Assembly (NCBI RefSeq): GCF_026341855.1
Contig: NZ_JAPENW010000001.1
Location: forward strand, 5,075,001 to 5,139,000
Reading direction: 5' to 3'
DNA: 64,000 nt
Origin: Streptomyces sp. NBC_00568
Lineage (GTDB): Bacteria; Actinomycetota; Actinomycetes; Streptomycetales; Streptomycetaceae
The notes beneath the pieces were generated by a model. That model had not been told where the DNA came from. It was given only the letters and a program-made list of their open reading frames with translations, and did no database searches. This document shows, in pieces, positions 41,964 to 50,140 of the stretch (the stretch's first letter is position 1; the number at the start of each line of letters is the position of its first letter). A program made the translations under genes and the position numbers.

Positions 41964-43241
41964 CTACGCGTCCCGCCCGGGGGCCGGGGAGTCGGTGTCG
42001 GGCCCGGGCGCGGTCTGAGCGCCGGGGGCGGACTCGGCGTCAGCCTCCGGCCGGGAGCCGGGCCCGGCGCCGGTGTCGGTCCCGGAGCCGGAAACGGCGT
42101 CGGAGTCGGTTTCGGACCCGGAGTCGGGGCCGGAAACGGTGTCGGGCTCAGAGTCTTGCTTGGGGTCTGCTTCCGGGGCCGTCTCCGCCTCCGGAGAGGG
42201 GGCCTCCGGAAGGTCCGCCGCGAGGCTCGCCGCGGCCTGGACCAGGGGCAGCGCGAGCAGGGCGCCCGCCCCCTCACCCACCGTCACCCCGTGGTCGAGC
42301 AGCGGTTCGAGGGCCATCCGGTCCAGCGCCTTGGCCTGCGCGGGCTCCCCGCTGCTCTGCCCGGCCAGCCACCAGTCCGGCGCGCGGAAGGCGACCCGCT
42401 GTCCGACCAGCGCGCACGCGGCCGACACGACTCCGTCGAGAATCACCGGCATCTTGCGCACCGCGCTCTGCAGCAGGAACCCGGTCATCGCCGCCAGGTC
42501 GGCCCCGCCCACCGTCGCGAGCAGCTGCAGCTGATCCCCGAGCACGGGCCGCGCCCGCCGCAGGGAGTCGCGCACCGCGGCGCACTTGCGCATCCACGCG
42601 AGGTCGTCGATGGCCTGCCCGCCCCGCCCGGTGACGACGGACGCGTCGGTCCCGCACAGCGCCGCGACCAGGACGGCCGCCGCCGTGGTCCCGCCCACGC
42701 TGATGTCGCCGAGCACCACCAGATCCGTACCGGAGTCAGCCTCCTCGTCCGCGATGGCGACCCCGGCGCGGAACGCGGCCTCCGCCTCCTCCAGGGTCAT
42801 CGCGTCCTCGACGTCGATCCGGCCCGAACCGCGCCGGATCCGATGCCGCACGACCTCGTCGGGCAGCCCCTCGGGATCGGCCTCCAGCGCCATGTCGATC
42901 ACGCGCACCGGCACGCCGAGCCGGCGGGCCAGCACCGACGCCGGGCTCGCGCCCTCCAGGACCGCACGCACCAGCCGGCCGGCGCTGCCCGCGGGGCGCG
43001 CCGACACGCCGAGGGCGGCGATCCCGTGGTCGCCCGCGAACAGCACGACGCGCGGGTGCTCGATCGGCCGCACCGGCACCGCTGATTGCGCCGCCGCCAG
43101 CCATTCACCCAGGTCGTCGAGGCGGCCCAGTGCCCCGGGCGGCACGATCCGGCTCTCCCGGTGCGCCTCGGCGTCTCGGCGTACGCCCCCGTCGGGACGC
43201 TCGATCAGATCGGTGAAGTCGTCGAGATTAAGCGAGCTCAT
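41964..43241 (-). CDS. cobT: Nicotinate-nucleotide-dimethylbenzimidazole phosphoribosyltransferase with acidic tail
   Basis: A 425-residue protein, longer than the usual 350. It makes alpha-ribazole phosphate for cobalamin. The core carries FAGDHGIAALGVSA, VLGDISVGGTTAAAVLVAAL, GRGGQAIDD and the C-terminal GEGAGALLALPLVQAA, in which Glu is the catalytic base. After this the protein continues for about 80 residues rich in Glu, Asp, Pro, Ser, Thr and Gly (PEAPSPEAETAPEADPKQDS and onward), likely disordered. The ATG at 43241 (MSSLNLDDFTDLIERPDGG) was chosen over upstream codons. Confidence 0.93.
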   Translation of the reverse strand: MSSLNLDDFTDLIERPDGGVRRDAEAHRESRIVPPGALGRLDDLGEWLAAAQSAVPVRPIEHPRVVLFAGDHGIAALGVSARPAGSAGRLVRAVLEGASPASVLARRLGVPVRVIDMALEADPEGLPDEVVRHRIRRGSGRIDVEDAMTLEEAEAAFRAGVAIADEEADSGTDLVVLGDISVGGTTAAAVLVAALCGTDASVVTGRGGQAIDDLAWMRKCAAVRDSLRRARPVLGDQLQLLATVGGADLAAMTGFLLQSAVRKMPVILDGVVSAACALVGQRVAFRAPDWWLAGQSSGEPAQAKALDRMALEPLLDHGVTVGEGAGALLALPLVQAAASLAADLPEAPSPEAETAPEADPKQDSEPDTVSGPDSGSETDSDAVSGSGTDTGAGPGSRPEADAESAPGAQTAPGPDTDSPAPGRDA

Positions 43242-43362
43242 TCGCCGAACAGTACCGGCACCGATCGAACACGTCCGCGCCACGTCGATGCACTCCGTAT
43301 CACCTTCGGATACGTACCGTTTGTGTCGGATTGTCGTACGGCTCGTCCCGACAGGAGCGCCC

Positions 43363-44430
43363 ATGCCCCCCACCACGCAGCCGATCGCCGAACGCCGGGC
43401 CGCCTACGCGGCCGAACTCGCCCAGGGCACCGACCGGTTCCACGAACCGCGCCGCGCCGACTGCCCCTGGTGCGGCTCGAAGCGCCTGCGCACCCGGCTG
43501 CGTACGCCGGACCTGCGGCAGCGCAAGCCGGGGACGTTCGTCGTCGACGAGTGCGGGGACTGCTCCCACGCCTTCCAGAACCCCCGGCTCACCGCGGAGG
43601 GGCTGGCCTTCTACCACCGGGACGTCCGTGAGGACGGCCACGAGAGCCTCGCCGAGCGGCTGCTCGGCGCCCGCGGCGGAACCGGACGCCACCTCGCGGC
43701 GGCCCGCGCCATGCTGCCCTTCCCGGAGCCGGAGAGCTGGCTCGACATCGGCACCGGACACGGGCACTTCCCGGCGGCGGCCAAGGAGGTCCACCCGTAC
43801 ACATCCTTCGACGGGCTCGACCCGACGCGGCGCGTCGAGCGGGCACGGGCGGCGGGACGGGTGGAGGAGGCGCACATCGGGCGGCTCACGGACCCGCGGA
43901 TCGCCGAGCGGCTGCGCGCCCGCTACGACGTCGTGAGCATGTTCCACCATCTGGAGCACACGCCGGACCCGCGCGAGGAACTGCGCGCCGCACTGGCGGT
44001 GTTGCGCCCCGGCGGGCACCTCCTTGTCGAAGTCCCCGACCCCGAGTGCGCGTTCGGCACGCTGCTCGGCAAGTGGTGGGTGGCGTACGGCCAGCCGCGC
44101 CATCTGCACCTCATGCCGCTGCCCAACCTGCTCGGCGAACTCGAGTCCCTCGGCTGCGAGGTCGTCGCGACGGACCGCCGGGAACCGCACATCCCCCACG
44201 ACCTCTCCGGGGCCCTCGCCCTGGCCCTCGGCCGCGCCCTCCCCGGCCTCGACGCCCCGTGGCGCCCGGCACCCCCGACCCCCCTCCAGCACACCGTGCG
44301 TCAGGCCCTGACCCGGGCGTCCGTTCCGCTCCTCGCCTCGACCGCGGCGCTGGACCGCCTGATGGCCCCCGTGCTCCGCCGCACCCGCTTCTCGAACGCG
44401 TACCGCATCGTCGCCCGCACGCAGACCTGA
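43363..44430 (+). CDS. Class I SAM methyltransferase with N-terminal zinc-finger-like motif
   Basis: A 355-residue protein. The N-terminal segment CPWCGSKRL ... CGDC can bind zinc. The SAM-binding motif SWLDIGTGHGHFPAAAKEV is followed by DVVSMFHHLEHTPDPREEL and LRPGGHLLVEVPDPE, standard for methyltransferases of class I. The substrate is unknown; similar N-terminal zinc motifs occur in sugar C-methyltransferases and related enzymes. CAGGAG precedes the ATG. It is divergent from cobT, 121 bases away, and convergent with the CobU fusion. Confidence 0.85.
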   Translation: MPPTTQPIAERRAAYAAELAQGTDRFHEPRRADCPWCGSKRLRTRLRTPDLRQRKPGTFVVDECGDCSHAFQNPRLTAEGLAFYHRDVREDGHESLAERLLGARGGTGRHLAAARAMLPFPEPESWLDIGTGHGHFPAAAKEVHPYTSFDGLDPTRRVERARAAGRVEEAHIGRLTDPRIAERLRARYDVVSMFHHLEHTPDPREELRAALAVLRPGGHLLVEVPDPECAFGTLLGKWWVAYGQPRHLHLMPLPNLLGELESLGCEVVATDRREPHIPHDLSGALALALGRALPGLDAPWRPAPPTPLQHTVRQALTRASVPLLASTAALDRLMAPVLRRTRFSNAYRIVARTQT

Positions 44431-44536
44431 GAGCGCCCGCCGGGAGTGAACGGAGAAGCGCCCGCCCGGAGCGACCGGGGCGAGCGCCCGGCGGAAGCGA
44501 GGAACGCGCCTCCGCCGGAACGGAGTTGGGCCGCGG

Positions 44537-45736
44537 TCAGCCCCGCAGCTTCAACGCCTGTCCCGCCACCACCAGCAGCACGTGCTCGCACTCCCCGGCG
44601 AACCCCGCGTTCAGCCGCCCGAGTTCGTCGCGGTATCGGCGTCCGGAGGCGGTGGCGGGGACGATGCCGGAGCCGACCTCGTTCGAGACCGCGACGACCG
44701 TGCGGCGGGTGTTCCGGACCGCGGCGACGAGCTCCTCCACGCGGGCGCGCAGGGCGCGTTCGCCACCGCCGGACCACTCGGCGTCGTCCCAGGCGTTCAC
44801 CGAGTCCATGGCGTCCGTCAGCCACAGCGAGAGACAGTCGACGAGCAGGGGCGGGCCGTTCTCCGTGAGGAGGGGGACCAGGTCGCAGGTCTCGACGGTG
44901 CGCCAGGAGCCGGGCCGCCGCTCACGGTGGGCGCTGACCCGCGACGCCCATTCGCCGTCCTCGTTGCGCGAGCCTCCCGTGGCGACGTAGAGGACGTCGG
45001 GGAACGCCTCCAGCCGTCGTTCCGCCTCCACCGACTTGCCCGAACGCGCCCCGCCGAGCACCAGCGTCCTGCGCGGCACGTCGGGCACGTCCTCGTAGAC
45101 GCCCACGTCGAGCGTCGCCCCGTCGGGCACGGCCCGCGCGCCCGCCGCGGCGAGCCGCCGCCGCAGTTCGGGACCCGGGGGCACGTCGTGGTCGAGGTGC
45201 ACCGCGATCACGTCCGTCGTCGGGCCGACCGCGCCGACCGATCGCAGCTTCGCCAGGGCGTCCGGCCGCCCCACCACGTCGAGGAGCACCATGTGGTAGG
45301 CGTCGCCGTTCTCGTCCAGACCGGCCGGGGCCGCCCCCGGCGGCAGGTACAGCAGCCGCTGCCCGTCCGGTCCGGTCACCGCGTACCCCGTGCCCGGCGA
45401 GTCCATCGGCACCGCCCGCACCCGGTGTCCCGTCATCAGCGCCAACTCCCGTCCGTCGGGCACCCGGCCGGGCTGCGGCAGCCCGGCCGGCACCTCCACG
45501 GCGGGTCCGTCGTGCGGATGCGAGAGCAGTACCTGCCGTACGCCGCCCAGCGAGTGTCCGGCCCGGGCGGCCGCGAACGCGGCGCCGGGGGTGAGGTCGA
45601 GCAGCAATGTGCCGTCCACGAGCAGCGCGGTGGCCGCCCGCGCCCTCTCGCCGAGCGCGGTCGCGCAGGCAGCGCAGGGACAGTCGGGGCGGGGCAGGCC
45701 CGCGGGGGCGCCGGTGCCGAGCAGAGTCAGTTCCAC
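44537..45736 (-). CDS. cobU: MBL-fold/CobU fusion: adenosylcobinamide kinase/guanylyltransferase
   Basis: A 399-residue fusion. The C-terminal half (from about residue 222) is CobU: LVLGGARSGKSVEAERRL Walker A, YVATGG, HRERRPGSWRTVE with the guanylylated histidine and SNEVGSGIVP. It phosphorylates and guanylylates adenosylcobinamide. The N-terminal half (MELTLLGTGAPAGLPRPDCPCAACA ... VLLSHPHDG) resembles a PhnP-like metallo-beta-lactamase domain, but the usual HxHxDH metal motif is reduced to HPHD, so it may be inactive. The combination is seen in streptomycetes. GTG start. Confidence 0.88.
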   Translation of the reverse strand: MELTLLGTGAPAGLPRPDCPCAACATALGERARAATALLVDGTLLLDLTPGAAFAAARAGHSLGGVRQVLLSHPHDGPAVEVPAGLPQPGRVPDGRELALMTGHRVRAVPMDSPGTGYAVTGPDGQRLLYLPPGAAPAGLDENGDAYHMVLLDVVGRPDALAKLRSVGAVGPTTDVIAVHLDHDVPPGPELRRRLAAAGARAVPDGATLDVGVYEDVPDVPRRTLVLGGARSGKSVEAERRLEAFPDVLYVATGGSRNEDGEWASRVSAHRERRPGSWRTVETCDLVPLLTENGPPLLVDCLSLWLTDAMDSVNAWDDAEWSGGGERALRARVEELVAAVRNTRRTVVAVSNEVGSGIVPATASGRRYRDELGRLNAGFAGECEHVLLVVAGQALKLRG

Positions 45737-45849
45737 GCCGTCGATTTTTGCGTGTCCCCGCAGGTCTTGCGCGTCCGGCTAGGCTTCGGACGGGAGCCGG
45801 ATCTTGTCCGGCGCCCGCTGTGCAGTGTGCTCACACCTTGGAGGCGTAC

Positions 45850-46062
45850 ATGGCGGCATGGACGTGGCGGTTCGAGAAGTCCGACGGGACAGAGGTCCAA
45901 CCCGCGGTGCAGCCCGAGGAGTTCACCACCCAGGGCGACGCCGAGTCCTGGATCGGCGAGGTGTGGAAGGACCTTCTGGCGGGCGGCGCGGACCAGGTGT
46001 TCCTCTTCGAGGACAGCACGCAGATCTACGGTCCGATGAGCCTGCACGCCGAGCCGGAGTAG
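45850..46062 (+). CDS. Small conserved acidic protein (70 aa)
   Basis: A 70-residue acidic protein (MAAWTWRFEKSDGTEV ... GDAESWIGEVWKDLLAGGADQVFLFEDSTQIYGPMSL). The compact mix of strands and a helix suggests a folded domain. GGAGG lies 9 bases before the ATG. A similar small protein occurs in other streptomycetes to my recollection. Function unknown. It is divergent from the CobU fusion. Confidence 0.75.
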   Translation: MAAWTWRFEKSDGTEVQPAVQPEEFTTQGDAESWIGEVWKDLLAGGADQVFLFEDSTQIYGPMSLHAEPE

Positions 46063-46862
46063 GCCGGTCGGGGTTGCCGGGGGCACACCCCGGCAACCCG
46101 CCACGCCCCTCGAGCGAGCGGCACCACCGGCTCCCCCGGCGCCGCGATCCCGCCGACCCGACCGACTCCTCGTCGTCCACCACGGCCAGAAACGGGCAGC
46201 CGCCCGGCGCCACCGGGAAGGGCTGGTCGTCCGGCTCTGCCGGGAAGGACCAGTCGTCCCGGCGCCCTGAGGAAGCACAGTCATCCGCCCCGGCCAGGAG
46301 GGCTGGTCGTCCGGCTCCGTGAGGAACCACGGTGGTCCGGCTCTGCCGGGAAGCGACGGTGATCCGGCCCGGCCAAGAGAGGACGCTCGTCCGGCGCTCC
46401 GTGGAAGCACGGTCATCCGGCTCCCGCCGGGAAGGGCTGGTCGTCCGGCTCCGTGAGGAACCACGGTGGTCCGGCTCTGCCGGGAAGCGACGGTGGTCCG
46501 GCCCGGCCAAGATGGGACGTTCGTCCGGCGCCCCGTGGAAGCCTGGTCGTCCAGTTCCCGCTGGGAAGGGCTGGTCGTCCGGCTCCGTGAGGAAGCACGG
46601 TCGTCCGGCCCGGCCAAGAGGGGACGCTCGTCCGGCGCTCCGTGGAAGCACGGTCATCCGGCTCCCGCTGGGAAGGGCTGGTCGTCCGGCTCCGTGAGGG
46701 AGCGTGTTCGTCCGGCGGGAATGTCCGGCTTCGCCGGGAAGGGGAGGGTCTCCGGCTTCGCCGGGAAGGAAGCCCCGACGGCATCCGGGGTGTCCGGCCC
46801 CGGTCGGGGGGCGGAATCCCGTCTCCCCCCGAAGGGGTCGTCCGGCCCCGCCCCGAGGGGGG
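46063..46862. repeat. Intergenic higher-order repeat, 27-bp submodules in a 134-bp unit
   Basis: The 800-base spacer between the small acidic protein and the methyltransferase gene has no convincing gene. From about 46190 to 46790 a motif GGCTGGTCGTCCGGCTCCGT recurs at 46301, 46435, 46569 and 46676. Two periods are 134 bases and the last is 107, one 27-base submodule shorter. Each submodule carries TCCGGC about every 27 bases. Open frames on both strands follow from the repeat length being a multiple of three. Confidence 0.85.
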
Positions 46863-47651
46863 TCAGCCCCGCACGCCGCACAGGTGCAGCAGCGCCGCCA
46901 CCTGGCGGTACGGATCCGTCCGTCCGGCCCGCTCCTCCGCGGCCAGCAGCGTCTCCGCGTCCGGCGGAAGCGGCGCGCCGTCGGCGGCCGTGTCCGTGAA
47001 GACCCGCACGCCGTACCAGGCGTGCAGCGGAGCCCCGATCCCGGCGAGCGTGCCGGTCAGCGTGGCGAGCCGGTCGGCGCGGACGTCGAGGCCGAGCCGG
47101 TTCGTGTACGCGGTCGTGTCGAACGAGGCCAGCGTCGTCGCCCAGTCCCCGCCGAGCCCGGGCCGCATGGCCAGCGCGTCCGCGTTGCGCACCAGCAGCG
47201 AGAGCAGCCCGCCGGGGGCCAGCATCCGGGCCATGCCCGCCAGCAGCGCGTCCGGATCCTCGACGTACATCAGGACGCCGTGGCACAGCACCACGTCGAA
47301 ACTGCCCGGCAGGAAGTGGACGCCGGTCTCGCGCCCGTCGCCCTCGATGAGGCGCACCCTGCCGCGGATGCCCTCGGGCTCGGCGGCCAGGGCCTCCCGG
47401 GCCACGGCCAGCATCGTCGCGTCCTGCTCGAGCCCGGTCACCTGATGGCCGGCCCGGGCCAGCCGCAGGGCCTGCGTGCCCTGGCCCATCCCGACGTCGA
47501 GCACCCGAAGCCGCTGACCCACCGGATACCGCCCGGCTATCTGCTCGTCGAGCTGCCGGGCCACCAGTTCCTGTCGTACGACATCACGCAGCCCGCCCAG
47601 CTTGTTCAGCCAGGCATCCGCCGCGCCCCCGGAGAAAGACGTCGTGCTCAG
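46863..47651 (-). CDS. Class I SAM methyltransferase (SmtA/UbiE-like)
   Basis: A 262-residue methyltransferase: VLDVGMGQGTQALRLARAGHQVTGLEQD is the SAM-binding motif, FDVVLCHGVLMYVEDPDALLAGMARMLAPGGLLSLLV follows. Substrate unknown. The N-terminus is unusual: the conserved part begins directly at STTSFSGGAADAW, and the nearest in-frame codon is a CTG (47651) that overlaps the DUF3043 stop codon. No good ATG or GTG lies in the right place, so either CTG is used or the start lies further upstream inside the previous gene. Translation is probably coupled. Confidence 0.8.
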   Translation of the reverse strand: MSTTSFSGGAADAWLNKLGGLRDVVRQELVARQLDEQIAGRYPVGQRLRVLDVGMGQGTQALRLARAGHQVTGLEQDATMLAVAREALAAEPEGIRGRVRLIEGDGRETGVHFLPGSFDVVLCHGVLMYVEDPDALLAGMARMLAPGGLLSLLVRNADALAMRPGLGGDWATTLASFDTTAYTNRLGLDVRADRLATLTGTLAGIGAPLHAWYGVRVFTDTAADGAPLPPDAETLLAAEERAGRTDPYRQVAALLHLCGVRG

Positions 47652-48244
47652 GGCCGCTCTCCGCGCTTGACCTGCGGCTTCGGCAGCCGGAGTCGACGCA
47701 TCTGGAGGGTGCGCATCAGCGCGTAGGGGACCGCGCCCTTCTTGGGCAGGTCGGGGAAGCGCGTGTTGAGCTGCTTCTTCAGGCGGATCGCGATGCCGAT
47801 CGAGTCGACCACGATCATCACGATGACGACCAGCCACAGCAGCAGCGCGATGTTCTGGAGCGAGCCGACCCGCACCATGCTCAGGACGAGGATGACCACG
47901 GCCATCGGCAGGAAGAACTCGGCGATGCAGAAGCGCGAGTCGACGAAGTCACGCGCGAACCGGCGGACCGGGCCCTTGTCGCGTACGGGCAGATAGCGCT
48001 CGTCGCCACTGGCCAGCGCCTGGCGCTGCTTCTCCATCTGGGCACGGCGGTCGTCGCGCTGCCGCTTGGCCGCCTCCTTGCGCGTCGTCGGCGTCTGGGC
48101 GACGCTGCGACGCTGGGTCTGGGCCTCACTGCGCTTGGGCGTGGGGCGGCCCTTGGGGGCCTGCGGATCACGGGTCACTTTGGAGTCGGTCACCGGCGCC
48201 TTGTCGGCGGGGGCCTTCTCTTCCTTCGCACGGCTACGGAACAC
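47648..48244 (-). CDS. DUF3043 membrane protein
   Basis: A 198-residue actinobacterial DUF3043 protein. A basic, hydrophilic N-terminal half (FRSRAKEEKAPADK ... RKEAAKRQRDDRRAQMEKQR) is followed by GDERYLPVRDKGPVRRFARDFVDSRF and two membrane helices (FFLPMAVVILVLSMV and ALLLWLVVIVMIVVDS). Function unknown; it is one of the widely conserved actinobacterial signature proteins. The GTG at 48244 (VFRSRAKEEK) was chosen; an ATG ten codons upstream is possible. It is divergent from pspA. Confidence 0.88.
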   Translation of the reverse strand: MFRSRAKEEKAPADKAPVTDSKVTRDPQAPKGRPTPKRSEAQTQRRSVAQTPTTRKEAAKRQRDDRRAQMEKQRQALASGDERYLPVRDKGPVRRFARDFVDSRFCIAEFFLPMAVVILVLSMVRVGSLQNIALLLWLVVIVMIVVDSIGIAIRLKKQLNTRFPDLPKKGAVPYALMRTLQMRRLRLPKPQVKRGERP

Positions 48245-48291
48245 AAAACCCAAGGGTACGGGGTCCGCGGGCATGGACGTCGTTCGAGTGG

Positions 48292-48318
48292 GGAACGATC
48301 CGGCAACGCCGTGCGTCT
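48292..48318 (+). promoter_or_regulatory. Candidate ECF-sigma promoter of pspA
   Basis: GGAAC (48292-48296), 17 bases, then CGTCT (48314-48318). This matches the general pattern of ECF-type promoters such as those read by the Streptomyces envelope-stress factor SigE. It would give a leader of about 195 bases before pspA. The match is from consensus reading only. Confidence 0.45.
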
Positions 48319-48520
48319 GTAGTGGGACAGAGGGGACGTCCTTCCCGGGTGGACCCCGGGTGTCACCTACTCCCTACGCCGGAGCGGTGGAGAACGCAGT
48401 CGTCCTTGGGGATGAGCGCATCCGTCCCCGAACAGTGCGGTAATGGATGCAGGGCCCGTACTGTGGGTCCTGTTGCAGTACCTGGAGCTGGAGTCCGTCA
48501 GAAGGGGGCGCGCGAAGCCC

Positions 48521-49315
48521 ATGAGCGGTGTCATGAAGCGTATGGGGATGATCTTCCGCGCGAAGGCGAACAAGGCCCTTGACCGGGCCGAGGACCCGCG
48601 CGAGACCCTCGATTACTCGTACCAGAAGCAGCTGGAGCTGCTCCAGAAGGTCCGGCGCGGTGTCGCCGACGTGGCGACCAGCCGAAAGCGCCTCGAACTG
48701 CAGCTGAACCAGCTCCAGAACCAGTCCTCCAAGCTGGAGGACCAGGGGCGCAAGGCTCTCGCGCTCGGTCGTGAGGACCTGGCCCGTGAGGCGCTGTCGC
48801 GCCGTGCCGCGCTCCAGCAGCAGGTCACCGACCTGGAGACGCAGCACCAGACCCTGCAGGGCGAGGAGGAGAAGCTCACCCTCGCGGCCCAGCGTCTCCA
48901 GGCCAAGGTCGACGCCTTCCGCACCAAGAAGGAGACGATCAAGGCGACGTACACGGCGGCCCAGGCACAGACCCGGATCGGGGAGGCCTTCTCCGGCATC
49001 TCCGAGGAGATGGGTGATGTGGGGCTTGCCATCCAGCGTGCCGAGGACAAGACCGCGCAGCTCCAGGCGCGGGCCGGCGCGATCGACGAGCTGCTCGCCT
49101 CCGGAGCGCTCGACGACCAGTCCGGGCTGGCCAAGGACGACATCCAGAGCGAGCTGGACCGGCTCTCCGGTGGTACGGATGTAGAGCTGGAGCTGCAGCG
49201 CATGAAGGCGGAGCTGGCAGGCGGCTCCTCGTCACAGCAGGCGATCGAGGGCGGCACGGGCCAGTCCCAGCCGTCGTCGCAGCCCCAGGACACGCCGCGC
49301 TTCGACAAGCAGTGA
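48521..49315 (+). CDS. pspA: Phage shock protein A homologue (PspA/IM30)
   Basis: A 264-residue, almost fully helical coiled-coil protein. MSGVMKRMGMIFRAKANKALDRAEDPRETLDYSYQKQLELLQKV is the family N-terminus with the amphipathic membrane-binding helix. Long heptad-like stretches follow, and the tail is Gln/Ser/Gly-rich. PspA/IM30 proteins polymerise on the inner face of the membrane to protect it during stress. It is next to pspAA. The partners pspAB and htpX are separated, at 3-4.4 kb in this window. Confidence 0.94.
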   Translation: MSGVMKRMGMIFRAKANKALDRAEDPRETLDYSYQKQLELLQKVRRGVADVATSRKRLELQLNQLQNQSSKLEDQGRKALALGREDLAREALSRRAALQQQVTDLETQHQTLQGEEEKLTLAAQRLQAKVDAFRTKKETIKATYTAAQAQTRIGEAFSGISEEMGDVGLAIQRAEDKTAQLQARAGAIDELLASGALDDQSGLAKDDIQSELDRLSGGTDVELELQRMKAELAGGSSSQQAIEGGTGQSQPSSQPQDTPRFDKQ

Positions 49316-49345
49316 CCGACAGGGCCCACGCCTGAGGAGGGCGAC

Positions 49346-49624
49346 ATGATCGTACGGATCATGGGGGAGGGGCAGGTGAGGCTGGACGACGGCCACCTCA
49401 CCGAACTGAACAAGCTGGACGACGAGCTGCTCTCCGAGATGGAGCGCGGCGACGAGTCCGGCTTCCGTCGCACCCTGGGAGCCCTGCTGGACGCGGTGCG
49501 CGGCGCCGGGAGCCCGCTCCCCGACGACTCGCTGGAGCCGTCGGAGCTCATCCTCCCCTCTCCGGACGCCACGCTCGAAGAGGTCCAGGAGATGCTCACC
49601 GGCGACGGCCTGATCCCCGGCTGA
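49346..49624 (+). CDS. pspAA: PspA-associated protein PspAA
   Basis: A 92-residue protein starting MIVRIMGEGQVRLDDGHLTELNKLDDELLSEM, characteristic of PspAA, the small protein coded beside actinobacterial pspA. GAGGAGG precedes the ATG. The gap to pspA is 30 bases, so the two are cotranscribed. It likely modulates PspA at the membrane. Confidence 0.92.
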   Translation: MIVRIMGEGQVRLDDGHLTELNKLDDELLSEMERGDESGFRRTLGALLDAVRGAGSPLPDDSLEPSELILPSPDATLEEVQEMLTGDGLIPG

Positions 49625-50140
49625 GCACTACCTCCCCGACCGAGCGCGGCCGCTCCCCACTCTCCGCTCCCGCGTGCCCCGGTCCGCAGCCGGGCGAGGC
49701 CGGTCCGGCCCTCGGCCAGGCGAGGTCGACCCCACCTGGCCTCTCGCCGGGGGTGAGCGCACCGCACCGTCCGCCAGTCGGCGGGCCTCGGTCCGCAGCT
49801 CGGTGAGGCCGGTCCGGCCCTCGGCCAGGCGAGGTCGACCCCACCTGGCCCCTCGCCGGAGATGAGCGCACCGCACCGTCCGCCAGTCCGGCGTGCCCCG
49901 GTCCGCAGCTCGGTGAGGCCGGTCCGGCCCTCGGCCAGGCGAGGTCGGCCCCACCTGTCCCCTAGCCGGGGATGAGCGCACCGCACCCTCCGCCAGTCCG
50001 GCGGGCCTCGGTCCGCAGCCGGGGCGAGGCCGGTCCGGCCCGCGCGCTCGGCGGGGTCGGCCCCGCCTGGCCCCCGGCCCGGCGAGAGCGGGCCGTACCG
50101 TCCGGTTCCCCGCCCGGCAGGGACCCGTACCGTTGAGCGG
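49625..50140. repeat. Intergenic minisatellite, about 110-bp unit
   Basis: The 516-base spacer between pspAA and the sensor kinase gene contains four tandem copies of a unit of about 110 bases. A GAGGCCGGTCCGGCC core recurs at about 49696, 49805, 49915 and 50026, and GAGCGCACCGCACC recurs in between. Copies 1-3 are close to identical. No gene is convincing. Confidence 0.85.

Noticed and set aside
41277..41985. Plus-strand ORFs in the 80-bp repeat region (for example near 41503-42018)
   Set aside because: They are Gly/Arg/Val-rich translations of the minisatellite without family features, and they run into the antisense of cobT.
36387..43362. Cobalamin riboswitch before cobS or cobT
   Set aside because: I looked for a long structured leader with a B12-box-like conserved segment. 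The upstream regions are about 60 and 120 bases and show no such motif.
46063..46862. Possible repeat proteins encoded in the minisatellite on either strand
   Set aside because: Frames are open only because the 27-base submodule is a multiple of three. There is no ribosome binding site, no defined start, and several frames are equally open.
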